DNA of 64,000 nucleotides from Bradyrhizobium glycinis (GTDB lineage: Bacteria > Pseudomonadota > Alphaproteobacteria > Rhizobiales > Xanthobacteraceae): the NCBI RefSeq assembly GCF_016031655.1, contig NZ_JACCHQ010000010.1, positions 124,001-188,000 of the forward strand, written 5' to 3'. Under the pieces are notes generated by a model. The model was not told where the DNA came from, searched no databases, and saw only the letters and a program-made list of their open reading frames with translations. The position numbers were made by a program, and so were the translations under genes. Shown piece after piece: positions 51,193-59,602 of this stretch. The first letter of the stretch is position 1. The number at the start of each line of letters is the position of its first letter.

Positions 51193-52542
51193 ATGAGTGA
51201 GGCAAGTTCGACCTGGATCAGGGATCCCCTGGCCATCCTCGCCGACGGGGCCGAGCGCGGCATTGTCGTGAAGGGCGGCCGGATCGTCGAGCTCGTGCCG
51301 GCGGGCGGTGTGCCTGCAACCGCGGATGTCGCAGTGTTCGATGCGGGCGAACACGTCGTGCTCCCGGGCCTGATCAATACCCATCATCACTTCTACCAGA
51401 CGCTGACGCGGGCGCTGCCGGCCGCGATGGACCGCGAGTTGTTCCCATGGCTCCAGGCGCTCTATCCGGTGTGGGCGAGGCTGACGCCGGAAGCGCTCGA
51501 GCTCGGCGTCACCGTGGCGATGTCCGAGCTTTTGCTCTCCGGCTGCACCACCACGACGGATCACCACTACGTCTTCCCGGCCGGACTCGAAGACGCCGTC
51601 GATATCGAGGTGGCGGTGGCGGAGCGCCTCGGTGTGCGCGTGCTGCTCACGCGTGGCTCGATGAACCTGTCGCAGCGCGACGGCGGCCTGCCGCCCGACA
51701 GCGTCGTGCAGGACGAGGACACCATTCTCGCCGATAGCGCCCGCGTGGTCGCCAAGCATCACCAGCGCGGGGCGGATGCGATGGTGCAGATCGCGCTGGC
51801 GCCATGCTCGCCGTTCTCGGTGACGACGTCGCTGATGCGCGCCACCGCCGATCTCGCTGCCAAGCTCGATTTGCGCCTGCACACCCATCTCGCCGAGACC
51901 GAGGACGAGAACAGATTCTGTCAGCAGATGTATGGCTGCCGTCCGCTCGACTATCTCGAGCAATGCGGCTGGCTCAACGCGCGGACCTGGCTCGCCCATG
52001 GAATCTTCTTCAATCCGGACGAGATGAGACGGCTCGGAAAGGCCGGCACGACCATCAGCCATTGTGCTTGCAGCAACCAGCTGCTTGCGTCCGGCTGTTG
52101 CCCGGTGTGCGATATGGAAGAGGCCGGCGTCGGGATCGGTATTGGTGTCGACGGCTCGGCATCCAACGACGGGTCCAACCTGATGCAGGAGGTCAGGGCC
52201 GCGTTCCTGCTGCAACGGGCGCGCTATGGCGTCACCAAGGTCAGCCACAAGGATGCGCTGCGCTGGGCGACCAAGGGCTCGGCGGCGTGTGTCGGCCGGC
52301 CGGAACTCGGCGACATCGCCGTCGGCCAGGCCGCCGATCTTGCGCTGTTCAGGCTCGACGAGCTGCGCTTCTCCGGCCACGGCGATCCGCTGGCTGCGCT
52401 CGTGCTGTGCGGGGCGCATCGCGCCGACCGGGTGATGGTGGCTGGAAAATGGGCGGTGATCGATGGTGCGATCCCCGGCCTCGATGTGGCAGACCTCATC
52501 CGCCGCCACAGTTCGGCGGCGCGGGCGATGCAGGCTGGTTAG
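51193..52542 (+). CDS. 8-oxoguanine deaminase-like amidohydrolase
   Basis: The enzyme has 449 residues from the ATG at 51193. It is an amidohydrolase-superfamily aminohydrolase: the metal motif in LINTHHHFYQTLTRA, the catalytic LHTHLAETEDEN, a histidine in WLAHGIFF, and VDGSASNDGSN. The GTTISHCACSNQLLASGCCPV segment is of the TRZ/ATZ/guanine deaminase group, and the overall match is to 8-oxoguanine deaminase. It would turn 8-oxoguanine into urate plus ammonia, feeding the same pathway as xanthine dehydrogenase. Guanine or a related purine is an alternative substrate. Confidence 0.88.
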   Translation: MSEASSTWIRDPLAILADGAERGIVVKGGRIVELVPAGGVPATADVAVFDAGEHVVLPGLINTHHHFYQTLTRALPAAMDRELFPWLQALYPVWARLTPEALELGVTVAMSELLLSGCTTTTDHHYVFPAGLEDAVDIEVAVAERLGVRVLLTRGSMNLSQRDGGLPPDSVVQDEDTILADSARVVAKHHQRGADAMVQIALAPCSPFSVTTSLMRATADLAAKLDLRLHTHLAETEDENRFCQQMYGCRPLDYLEQCGWLNARTWLAHGIFFNPDEMRRLGKAGTTISHCACSNQLLASGCCPVCDMEEAGVGIGIGVDGSASNDGSNLMQEVRAAFLLQRARYGVTKVSHKDALRWATKGSAACVGRPELGDIAVGQAADLALFRLDELRFSGHGDPLAALVLCGAHRADRVMVAGKWAVIDGAIPGLDVADLIRRHSSAARAMQAG

Positions 52543-52558
52543 TCGGGCGAAATAGAAA

Positions 52559-52601
52559 GAGGGGGCAGCCACAAGTGCCGGGTGCTTCTGGCCACCCCCT
52601 C
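52559..52601 (-). terminator. Terminator of the first BMP-type transporter operon
   Basis: GAGGGGGCAGCCA (52559-52571) pairs with TGGCCACCCCCTC (52589-52601), with one internal mismatched pair region. On the minus strand the stem is followed by TCTTTCTATTT, a U-rich tail. It lies just past the stop of the binding-protein gene (52651). A smaller hairpin CTCCTCC/GGAGGAG is at 52607-52621. Confidence 0.7.
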
Positions 52602-52650
52602 CGAACCTCCTCCGGGAGGAGCAGGTGATTTGGTCAATGCAAGAAGCGTG

Positions 52651-53727
52651 CTACTTGCCCGGCAGCTTGTCGTCGATGCCTTTCACGTAGAAATTCATGC
52701 CGAGGATCTGGCCGTCATCCAGGTGATCGCCGCCCTTGCACTCGACCGGCTTACCGTCCTGCCCAACGATCGGGCATTTGAACGGATGCAGCTTGCCCGC
52801 GGTGATCGCGGCCTGGGCATCCTCGGCCATTTTTTTCACATCGTCGGGCATGTTCGTGTAGGGCGCCATCGTGAACATGTGGCTGTCGAGGCCTCCCCAC
52901 GTGTCCTCGGACTTCCAGGTGCCGGCGAGCTCGGCCTTGACGCGCTCGATGTAGTAGGGGCCCCAGGTGTCGAGGATCGAGGTCAGCTGGGTCTTGGGCC
53001 CGAACTTGATCATTTCGGAATCCTGGCCGAAGGCCAGCTTGCCGCGTTCGCTGGCGATCTGCATCGGGGCGGGCGAATCCGTGTGCTGCATGATGACGTC
53101 GGCGCCCTGGTCGATCAGCGCCTTGGCGGCGTCGGCCTCCTTGCCGGGGTCGAACCAGGTGTTGGCCCAGATGATCTTGACCTTGATGTTCGGATTGATG
53201 GTCTGCGCCGCCAGTATCGTCGCGTTGATGCCGGAGACGACCTCCGGAATCGGGAACGAGCCGATATAGCCGAGCACGCCCGACTTCGACATCTTGGCCG
53301 CTATCAGGCCTTGAATGTAGCGGCCCTGATACCATTTCGCCGAATAGGTCGACATGTTCGGGTTACGCTTGTAACCGGTGGCGTGCTCGAAATGCACGTT
53401 CGGATATTTCTTGGCGACCTTCAGCGTCGGATCCATGTAGCCGAACGACGTGGTGAAGATCAGCTTGTTGCCGGCGCGGACAAGCTGCTCGATCGAGCGC
53501 TCGGCGTCCGGGCCCTCGGGCACGTTCTCGAGATAGGTGGTCTCGATCTTGTCGCCCAACTCCTTCACCAGCGCCTGGCGACCGAGGTCGTGCTGATAGG
53601 TCCAGCCGAGGTCTCCGATCGGACCAAGATAAACGAAGCCGACTTTCAGCTTGTCGGCGGCGGAGGCCGCACTGACGCTCCCGGCGAGCAAGAGCCCGGC
53701 AGCCAGTGCAAGAAGTGATTTCCTCAT
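52651..53727 (-). CDS. BMP-family ABC transporter substrate-binding protein
   Basis: This periplasmic lipoprotein-like or soluble receptor has 358 residues with a signal peptide (residues 1-25) and a GGAG site seven bases upstream. The BMP/Med family segments are LKVGFVYLGPIGDLGWTYQHD, the IEQLVRAGNKLIFTTSFGYMD region and MSKSGVLGYIGSFPIPEVVSG. Relatives bind nucleosides or purines (PnrA, BmpA). It is the last gene of the operon (ATPase, permease, permease, receptor) beside xanthine/8-oxoguanine genes, so a purine or nucleoside ligand is likely. Confidence 0.92.
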   Translation of the reverse strand: MRKSLLALAAGLLLAGSVSAASAADKLKVGFVYLGPIGDLGWTYQHDLGRQALVKELGDKIETTYLENVPEGPDAERSIEQLVRAGNKLIFTTSFGYMDPTLKVAKKYPNVHFEHATGYKRNPNMSTYSAKWYQGRYIQGLIAAKMSKSGVLGYIGSFPIPEVVSGINATILAAQTINPNIKVKIIWANTWFDPGKEADAAKALIDQGADVIMQHTDSPAPMQIASERGKLAFGQDSEMIKFGPKTQLTSILDTWGPYYIERVKAELAGTWKSEDTWGGLDSHMFTMAPYTNMPDDVKKMAEDAQAAITAGKLHPFKCPIVGQDGKPVECKGGDHLDDGQILGMNFYVKGIDDKLPGK

Positions 53728-53803
53728 GATCAATCTCCAAACATCGGGGAAAGCCACAATCCGCCACATGCGCGCCCCATCGTGCACACGGCAGAAACGA
53801 AAT

Positions 53804-54721
53804 TCAACGGTCGGGCACGAACACCGTGCCGAGCGCGGCCGGTGCCGTCGAGCCGCCCGTGCGCGCGCGGGAGAGCAGGACCAGCACGATGACGGTCGCG
53901 AGATAAGGCAGCGCCGACATGAATTGCGATGGAATGCCGACGCCCCATCCCTGCGCATGCAGTTGCAGAATCGTCACCGCCCCGAACAGGTAGGCGCCGA
54001 CGACGAGCCGGCCCGGCCGCCAGGACGAGAACACCACCAGCGCCAGCGCGATCCAACCACGGCCGGCGGTCATACCCGGAATGAAGAACGGCGTATAGGC
54101 GAGCGGCAGATAGGCCCCCGCAAGGCCCGCGCAGGCGCCGCCGAACATCACGGCGAAGGTGCGGATGCGCAGGACGGGATAGCCGAGCGCATGCGCGGAA
54201 ACGTGATTGTCGCCGCAGGCGCGCAGGATCAATCCCGCCCGTGTGCGGTACAGGAACCACCACACCGCGACGATCAGCGCGATCGAGAAATACACGAAGC
54301 CGTTCTCGCCGAACAGCACGCGGCCGATAAGGGGGACATTAGTGAGACCGGGAATGGCGAGGTGCACGGCCGGCGTGATGCGTTCGCCGACGAAGCCGGC
54401 GCCGATCAGGCCCGAGAGCCCAACGCCGAGGATGGTCAGTGCGAGGCCTGTTGCGACTTGGTTGACGGCAAGCCCAAGCGCCATCAGCGCGAAGACGAGC
54501 GACATCAACGTGCCCGCGAGGATGCCCAACAGCGCGCCGATCAAGATCGATCCGGTCAGCCACGCGCCGGCAAAGCCGCAGGCCGCGCCGACGATCATCA
54601 TGCCCTCGACCCCGAGATTGAGCACGCCGGAACGCTCGGCCACGAGCTCACCCGTCGCCGCAATCAACAGCGGCGTCGACGCGGCGAGCACTGCCAGGAT
54701 GATGGCCTCAACCAGCTCCAC
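53804..54721 (-). CDS. BMP-associated ABC permease 2 (branched-chain type)
   Basis: This inner-membrane protein has 305 residues and about eight to nine membrane segments. It begins at a GTG (54719-54721) that overlaps the previous permease by 14 bases. Family features are SGVLNLGVEGMMIVGAACGF and the late RTFAVMFGGACAGLAGAYL segment. It pairs with the permease encoded upstream to form the channel of the nucleoside/purine importer. Confidence 0.92.
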   Translation of the reverse strand: MELVEAIILAVLAASTPLLIAATGELVAERSGVLNLGVEGMMIVGAACGFAGAWLTGSILIGALLGILAGTLMSLVFALMALGLAVNQVATGLALTILGVGLSGLIGAGFVGERITPAVHLAIPGLTNVPLIGRVLFGENGFVYFSIALIVAVWWFLYRTRAGLILRACGDNHVSAHALGYPVLRIRTFAVMFGGACAGLAGAYLPLAYTPFFIPGMTAGRGWIALALVVFSSWRPGRLVVGAYLFGAVTILQLHAQGWGVGIPSQFMSALPYLATVIVLVLLSRARTGGSTAPAALGTVFVPDR

Positions 54722-55799
54722 GGGCCACCTGTCGATTCGGGAACTCCAGCCTGAAGCGGTAGAGAATGAGGGAGTCGCAAGCGAGCACGTAGAACAGCAG
54801 AATGCCCTGAAAGACCTTGGTGACATCCAAGGGAATCTTCATCGCGATCTGCGCCTGCTCGCCGCCGATAAAGGTCAATGCGAGGAAGAGGCCTGCGATT
54901 AATATTCCAAGCGGGTTCAGCCGGCCGAGGAAAGCGACGATGATCGCGGTAAAGCCGTAGCCGGGCGAGATGCCGGGCTGGAGATGCCCGACCGGACCCG
55001 CCACCTCGATGATGCCGGCAAGCCCGGCCAGCGCTCCGGAGACGGCGAAGGTCAGGATGATCAGCTGGTTGGCGTTGAAGCCGCCGAACCGCGCTGCACG
55101 CGGCGCGGCGCCGACCACGCGGATCTCGAAACCCTTGATGGTGCGCCCGAGCAGGATCGCGGCTGCCGCGACGACGAGCAGGGCGATGATCGAGCCGAGA
55201 TGCAGCCTGCCGCCTTCGATCAGCAACGGCACGGTCGCGACCGGATCGAACTCGGCCGTGGTCGGGAAATTGAAGCCGTGCGGATCGCGCCAGGGGCCGC
55301 GCACGAGATAGTCGAGGAAAAGATCGGCGACATAGACCAGCATCAGGCTGGTCAGGATCTCGCTGGCGCCGAATTTCACCTTGCAGATCGCCGGGATCAG
55401 CGCATAGAGCGCGCCTGAGGCGGCGGCGAGGCCGAGCATAGCCGGCAGCACCCAGGCGCCGGCATCGGTACCTTGCGTCTTCACCGCGATCCAGCTTCCC
55501 GCAACTGCGCCGATCAGGAATTGCCCTTCGGCACCGATGTTCCAGGCGTTTGCGAGATAGCAGAGCGACAGGCCAATCGCGATCATCACCAGCGGCGTCG
55601 CCTTCACCGCGATCTCCTGGAGCGAATAGCCGTCGGTGAGGGGCGCAATGAAATAGGCGTGCAGGGCAAGCAACGGATTCTTGCCCAGGATCGCGAACAG
55701 AATGACCATGGTGACGATCGTGAGGCCAATCGCGATCAGGGGCGAGACCAGCGCGATCGTATCGGAGCGCTCGGCACGCTTCTCAAGCACCAGCTGCAT
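54708..55799 (-). CDS. BMP-associated ABC permease 1 (branched-chain type)
   Basis: The protein has 363 residues. The ATG at 55797-55799 has an excellent AAAGGAG seven bases upstream, so the longer frame from 55820 is not used. Eight to ten membrane segments are visible, with AWNIGAEGQFLIGAVAGSW and RAARFGGFNANQLIILTF typical of the YufP/RbsC-like permeases of nucleoside importers. It overlaps both neighbours and is part of the same operon. Confidence 0.92.
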   Translation of the reverse strand: MQLVLEKRAERSDTIALVSPLIAIGLTIVTMVILFAILGKNPLLALHAYFIAPLTDGYSLQEIAVKATPLVMIAIGLSLCYLANAWNIGAEGQFLIGAVAGSWIAVKTQGTDAGAWVLPAMLGLAAASGALYALIPAICKVKFGASEILTSLMLVYVADLFLDYLVRGPWRDPHGFNFPTTAEFDPVATVPLLIEGGRLHLGSIIALLVVAAAAILLGRTIKGFEIRVVGAAPRAARFGGFNANQLIILTFAVSGALAGLAGIIEVAGPVGHLQPGISPGYGFTAIIVAFLGRLNPLGILIAGLFLALTFIGGEQAQIAMKIPLDVTKVFQGILLFYVLACDSLILYRFRLEFPNRQVARGAG

Positions 55800-57372
55800 G
55801 CGCGATCTCCTTTGGCTCAAGGCTGCTGCCTCCCATCAGAAGGCCCAGCTTCTCGCGGCTTGCGTCGCGTGCCGAGAGCGGAGCCGACAGCTTGCCGTGG
55901 AACATCACAGCGATGCGGTCGGCAATCTCGGCGAGCTCGTCGAGATCCTGGCTGGTCACGAGCACCGCGGCGCCTGCGGTGGCAAGATCAAGCAGCGCCT
56001 GACGTATGACCGCGGCGGCGCCGGCATCGACGCCCCAGGTCGGCTGGCTCACCACCAGCACCGCGGGATTGCGCAGGATCTCGCGTCCCACGATGAACTT
56101 CTGCAGGTTGCCGCCGGACAGGCTCGCGGCCTCGGGATCGCGCTTGGCCTTGCGGACGTCGAAGGTTTCGGTCGCGCGGTCGACCGTTCTCAGCGTGGCC
56201 GCCGTATCGATGAAGCCGCGATGGACCATGCCGCTGGCGGCGTGGCCGGTGAGCAGCGCGTTCTCCGACAGCTTCATCCGCGGCGCGGTGCCGTGGCCGA
56301 GCCGCTCCTCGGGAACGAAGGCCGCGCCCAGCTTGCGCCGCTGGGTGATCGAAAGGTGACCGGCAGCGATGCCTTCTATCAGCACCGTTCCGGGGTCCTT
56401 CGCGAGGCGCTCGCCGGAGAGCGCGGCGAACAATTCGTCCTGGCCGTTGCCGGCGACACCGGCGATGCCGAAGATCTCGCCGCCCTTCAGTTCGAATGAG
56501 ATGTGCTCGAGCCGCACGCCATGCGCCTCGGCGGGGGCGAGCGAGAGATCGTTGACGACGAGCCGCGGCACGGTGGTCTTGCGGCCGGATGCGGCCTTCA
56601 CCTCCTTGACCTCGCCGCCGACCATCATCCGCGCAAGTGAGGCGGCAGTTTCGAGCCGAGGGTTACAGGTCTCGACCTTCCTGCCGCCGCGCAGGATCGT
56701 CGCCGTATCGCACAGCCGCTTCACCTCCTCCAGCTTGTGGCTGATATAGAGGATGGCGCGGCCCTCGGCCTTGAGGCGCTCCAGCACGATGAAGAGCTGG
56801 TCGGCTTCCTGCGGCGTCAGCACCGCGGTGGGCTCGTCCAGGATGAGGAATTTCGGATCCTGCATCAAGGCGCGGACGATCTCGATGCGCTGACGCTCGC
56901 CGACGGAGAGTTGCCACACCTCACGCCTGGGATTGAGCGGCAGACCGTAGGTCTTCGATACCTGTTCCAGCCGGGCCGACATGTCCTTGAACGATTCCTT
57001 GCCATCGAGGCCGAGCGCGACGTTCTCGGCAACGGTGAGATTGTCGAACAGTGAGAAGTGCTGGAACACCATGCCGATGCCGCGGCTGCGCGCCTCGGAC
57101 GGGCCGGACAGCGCGATTCGGTGGCCTTGCCAATGAATCTCGCCGGCGCTGGGCTGGATCAGTCCGTAGATCGCCTTGACCAGCGTTGACTTGCCGGCGC
57201 CGTTCTCGCCCAGCAGGGCGTGAATTTCCCTCGGCCAGATCTCGATATCGATGCAATCGTTGGCGATGAAATCGCCATAACGTTTGGTGAGGCCGATGGT
57301 CCTCAGGAGCGGGGACTTGCCGGAATGCTGGCCGTTGGGCGTCGGATCTAACATTCGCTGATGCGCTTGCAT
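55783..57372 (-). CDS. BMP-associated ABC transporter ATP-binding protein (two domains)
   Basis: This 529-residue protein has two nucleotide-binding domains. Domain 1 is complete: Walker [10 protein letters not shown], signature LSVGERQRIEIVRAL and Walker [12 protein letters not shown]. Domain 2 has GVAGNGQDEL in place of Walker A, signature LSGGNLQKFIVGREI, and SQP (residues 442-444) where DEP would be, so its catalytic glutamate is lost; this is usual for YufO-type proteins, and only domain 1 should hydrolyse ATP. It is the first gene of the operon and overlaps the first permease. Confidence 0.93.
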   Translation of the reverse strand: MQAHQRMLDPTPNGQHSGKSPLLRTIGLTKRYGDFIANDCIDIEIWPREIHALLGENGAGKSTLVKAIYGLIQPSAGEIHWQGHRIALSGPSEARSRGIGMVFQHFSLFDNLTVAENVALGLDGKESFKDMSARLEQVSKTYGLPLNPRREVWQLSVGERQRIEIVRALMQDPKFLILDEPTAVLTPQEADQLFIVLERLKAEGRAILYISHKLEEVKRLCDTATILRGGRKVETCNPRLETAASLARMMVGGEVKEVKAASGRKTTVPRLVVNDLSLAPAEAHGVRLEHISFELKGGEIFGIAGVAGNGQDELFAALSGERLAKDPGTVLIEGIAAGHLSITQRRKLGAAFVPEERLGHGTAPRMKLSENALLTGHAASGMVHRGFIDTAATLRTVDRATETFDVRKAKRDPEAASLSGGNLQKFIVGREILRNPAVLVVSQPTWGVDAGAAAVIRQALLDLATAGAAVLVTSQDLDELAEIADRIAVMFHGKLSAPLSARDASREKLGLLMGGSSLEPKEIAHAAGA

Positions 57373-57924
57373 GGGTGAAGTGCCTCAATACTGGGCCAGT
57401 TTGAACCGCGGCGTAAGATGTGAAAAAGCATCATCCCTTGCTCAACGCTTCGGCAGGCGCTCGGCCCAGCGCTCGTCGTCGATTCCGAACGATCAAACCC
57501 GGCAAACAGCACCTGGACAGCGGCGGCGATTTGCGTCTGCGGGTGGGTCCCTGTTGCAAATTTGTGACGGTTCAAGGCAAATCGGAACCCGCTGTGCAGG
57601 CCTGACGCCATGTTGAGCAATGGACGCGTCGGTCGTCCGTCGCACGCAGTGCAGTGGCGCCGACAGCTGCGTCACTGCGGCACTGCGTTCGGGCGCGATC
57701 AGAAAATCCGAACAGAAACAATCGGGAATGTTCGGCAGCGGTGCCCCTCGCCTTGCGTGTTCGTGCCACCTCGGGGCGCTGCAATTCTTCCGTCGTCCGT
57801 CGCGTGCTGCTGCAGCATGCGGCACGCCATGTGAAAAGTTGAGGCTTCTCGGTCCGGGAGATCGGCGCAAATGTCGCACCCAGGGGCGCGCGTTTTTGCT
57901 TGCCCAAACGAGGGGGTATTCAGG
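57373..57924. other. Intergenic region between divergent transport genes
   Basis: About 550 bases lie between the ATPase gene (minus) and the outer-membrane protein gene (plus). Possible promoters for both are expected here. Frames on either strand look random in codon use. No long palindrome was found. The ribosome site GAGGGGG (57911-57917) serves the plus-strand gene. Confidence 0.5.
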
Positions 57925-59028
57925 ATGTCGTTTCGTTACTCGGCAATGGCAGCAGCGGCGCTGGCACTTGCTACGCTGGCCACCGGTGGCCCAGCTCAGG
58001 CGGCGGATCTGCCGGTCAAGGCGGCGAACAAGGCTCCAGACCTTCCATTCTTCCTGGTGATCGATAACCGCGTCACGTTCTCGTACATCTTCAACGCTGC
58101 GCAACCCGGCGCGTGGTCATTCCGGCCAGATGGGTCGATCGACAGCAAGACAACCAAGCAGGTCTATTCGTTCACGCATTTCGACCTCTGGGCGTACGGC
58201 ACGAACTTCTTCACTATCTCGATGTTCAAGTCGGATCACAATGATCCGGCCGGGCCGTGCACCAATGCTGGGACAATCTTCGGTACGCCGGCCACCTGCG
58301 CAGGTGCGACCGAAATCTACGGCCTGTTCCGCTCGACCTTCGGCTGGAACGAGCTCTTCAACACCAAGGCGTTCAGCGCGGGCCCGCTGCACAACATCTC
58401 GTTCGAAGTCGGCATGGATGCCAATACCGAGAACCGGTATTTCGGGGCTGCCAAGCGCGACGTCGTCGGCGGTCTGCAATTTGCATTCGACCTGCCCTAC
58501 AAGGGGTACATCAACGTCGCGCCGCTGGTCTATTGGGAGTTCGCCAACCACAATTCCTTCAGCCAGTGCGGGCTGTTTGGTCCGGGCCTTCCCGGCGTCA
58601 CCTGTCTTGCGGACGGCAACACCTCGTTCAAGCCGACCTGGGCTGTCGAGGTCAATTACTACATGGACCTCGGCTTCCTGCCGCCGAACATGCAGTATTT
58701 CTCGATCAGCGGCCGCGCCGGCTGGTACGGCAAGAAGGGCACGGACACTGAGCCACTCCCCTACAGCCCGGCCAATGGTGTTTACAATACTGCAGTCGAG
58801 TTGAATTCGGAGCCCATCCGTCTGACCCTCGATGCTTCGAAGGCGGCCTGGGGCGACAAGTACTCGCACTTCGTGGACGTTTGGGTTGCCTACCGCTACT
58901 GGCAGAACAAGTTCGGCCTCGATCACAACCTCGCGGTCGGCTGTACCACGCCGGTCGGTGGCGCCAGGGTGAGCACCGGAGCGTGCACGGAGTCCTCGCT
59001 CTACTCCGGTATCACCGTGAAGTTCTGA
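57925..59028 (+). CDS. Outer-membrane beta-barrel protein, candidate nucleoside-type (Tsx-like) channel
   Basis: The protein has 367 residues with a signal peptide ending in QAA. The mature chain is built of amphipathic strands rich in aromatic residues (IDNRVTFSYIFNAAQPGAW, FTHFDLWAYGTNFFTISMF, VEVNYYMDLGFLPPNMQYF, WVAYRYWQNKFGLD) and ends with phenylalanine (SGITVKF), the mark of outer-membrane barrels. Strand number fits a 12-strand pore. The pattern recalls the Tsx nucleoside channel but I cannot prove homology. It lies between two nucleoside-type ABC operons and so may be the outer-membrane entry for purines. Four cysteines in loops may form disulfides. Confidence 0.6.
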   Translation: MSFRYSAMAAAALALATLATGGPAQAADLPVKAANKAPDLPFFLVIDNRVTFSYIFNAAQPGAWSFRPDGSIDSKTTKQVYSFTHFDLWAYGTNFFTISMFKSDHNDPAGPCTNAGTIFGTPATCAGATEIYGLFRSTFGWNELFNTKAFSAGPLHNISFEVGMDANTENRYFGAAKRDVVGGLQFAFDLPYKGYINVAPLVYWEFANHNSFSQCGLFGPGLPGVTCLADGNTSFKPTWAVEVNYYMDLGFLPPNMQYFSISGRAGWYGKKGTDTEPLPYSPANGVYNTAVELNSEPIRLTLDASKAAWGDKYSHFVDVWVAYRYWQNKFGLDHNLAVGCTTPVGGARVSTGACTESSLYSGITVKF

Positions 59029-59055
59029 TCGCCTGATGCTCTGCAGGTGAAGGAC

Positions 59056-59095
59056 GATGGCGCCGCGTCAAACCTCCGCGGCGTCATCTCCTTTG
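59056..59095 (+). terminator. Putative terminator of the outer-membrane protein gene
   Basis: GATGGCGCCGCG (59056-59067) pairs with CGCGGCGTCATC (59077-59088) through 12 pairs including one G-U, with a 9-base loop. The tail TCCTTT is only weakly U-rich. It sits between two convergent genes. Confidence 0.55.
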
Positions 59096-59105
59096 GGATT
59101 TGCTG

Positions 59106-59591
59106 CTACTTGGTCCAAACGCTGTCGTGCAGAGCTTCGGCTTCGTCTTCGAGCAGCGGCCCGACGACTTCCGTCGGCCGCTGGCCGCTGGCAAAGACCT
59201 TGCGGCATGGCAGGTTGAGGGTCGGATTGTCCGGATGGTTGCCGGTGATGCCGCGCAGGCGATGCTCGCTGAGGCCGTAGACGACGCGGCCGATGCCGGC
59301 CCAGTAGATCGCGCCCGCACACATCGCGCAGGGTTCGGCGGAGGAATAGAGGGTGGCTTTCGCCAGCACCTCGCGATCGAGCGTGCGGCAGGCCTGGGTG
59401 GCTGCGAGGCGCTCGGCATGCGCGGTGCCGTCGCGATCCGGCATGTAGCCGTTCTCGGTCTCGATCAGGACCTTGCCGTCCGCATCGACGACGATGCAGC
59501 CGAAGGGATGGTTGCCATGAGTGAGGGAACGGCGGGCGACCGCGAAGGACAGGCGCAGGAAGTGCTCGTCGCGCCCTGATGCGTCGTCCAT
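59106..59591 (-). CDS. guaD: Nucleoside/guanine deaminase (cytidine deaminase-like fold)
   Basis: This 161-residue zinc deaminase has the ligand set H58 (THAERLAAT, with proton-shuttling E60) and C88 and C91 (EPCAMCAGAIYWAG). The sequence HGNHPFGCIVVDADGKVL near residue 25 binds the substrate ring. The family includes guanine deaminase (guanine to xanthine) and tRNA deaminases; the DNP-like LPCRKVFASGQRPTEVVGP tail fits the guanine-deaminase subgroup. It is the last gene of the second BMP-type operon, so deamination follows import. The symbol is by likely function. Confidence 0.85.
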   Translation of the reverse strand: MDDASGRDEHFLRLSFAVARRSLTHGNHPFGCIVVDADGKVLIETENGYMPDRDGTAHAERLAATQACRTLDREVLAKATLYSSAEPCAMCAGAIYWAGIGRVVYGLSEHRLRGITGNHPDNPTLNLPCRKVFASGQRPTEVVGPLLEDEAEALHDSVWTK

Positions 59592-59602
59592 CGATCCTCC
59601 GT

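Noticed and set aside
57371..58104. Short open frames on both strands upstream of the outer-membrane protein gene
   Set aside because: None has a signal, domain or ribosome site; the codon use is unlike that of neighbouring genes.
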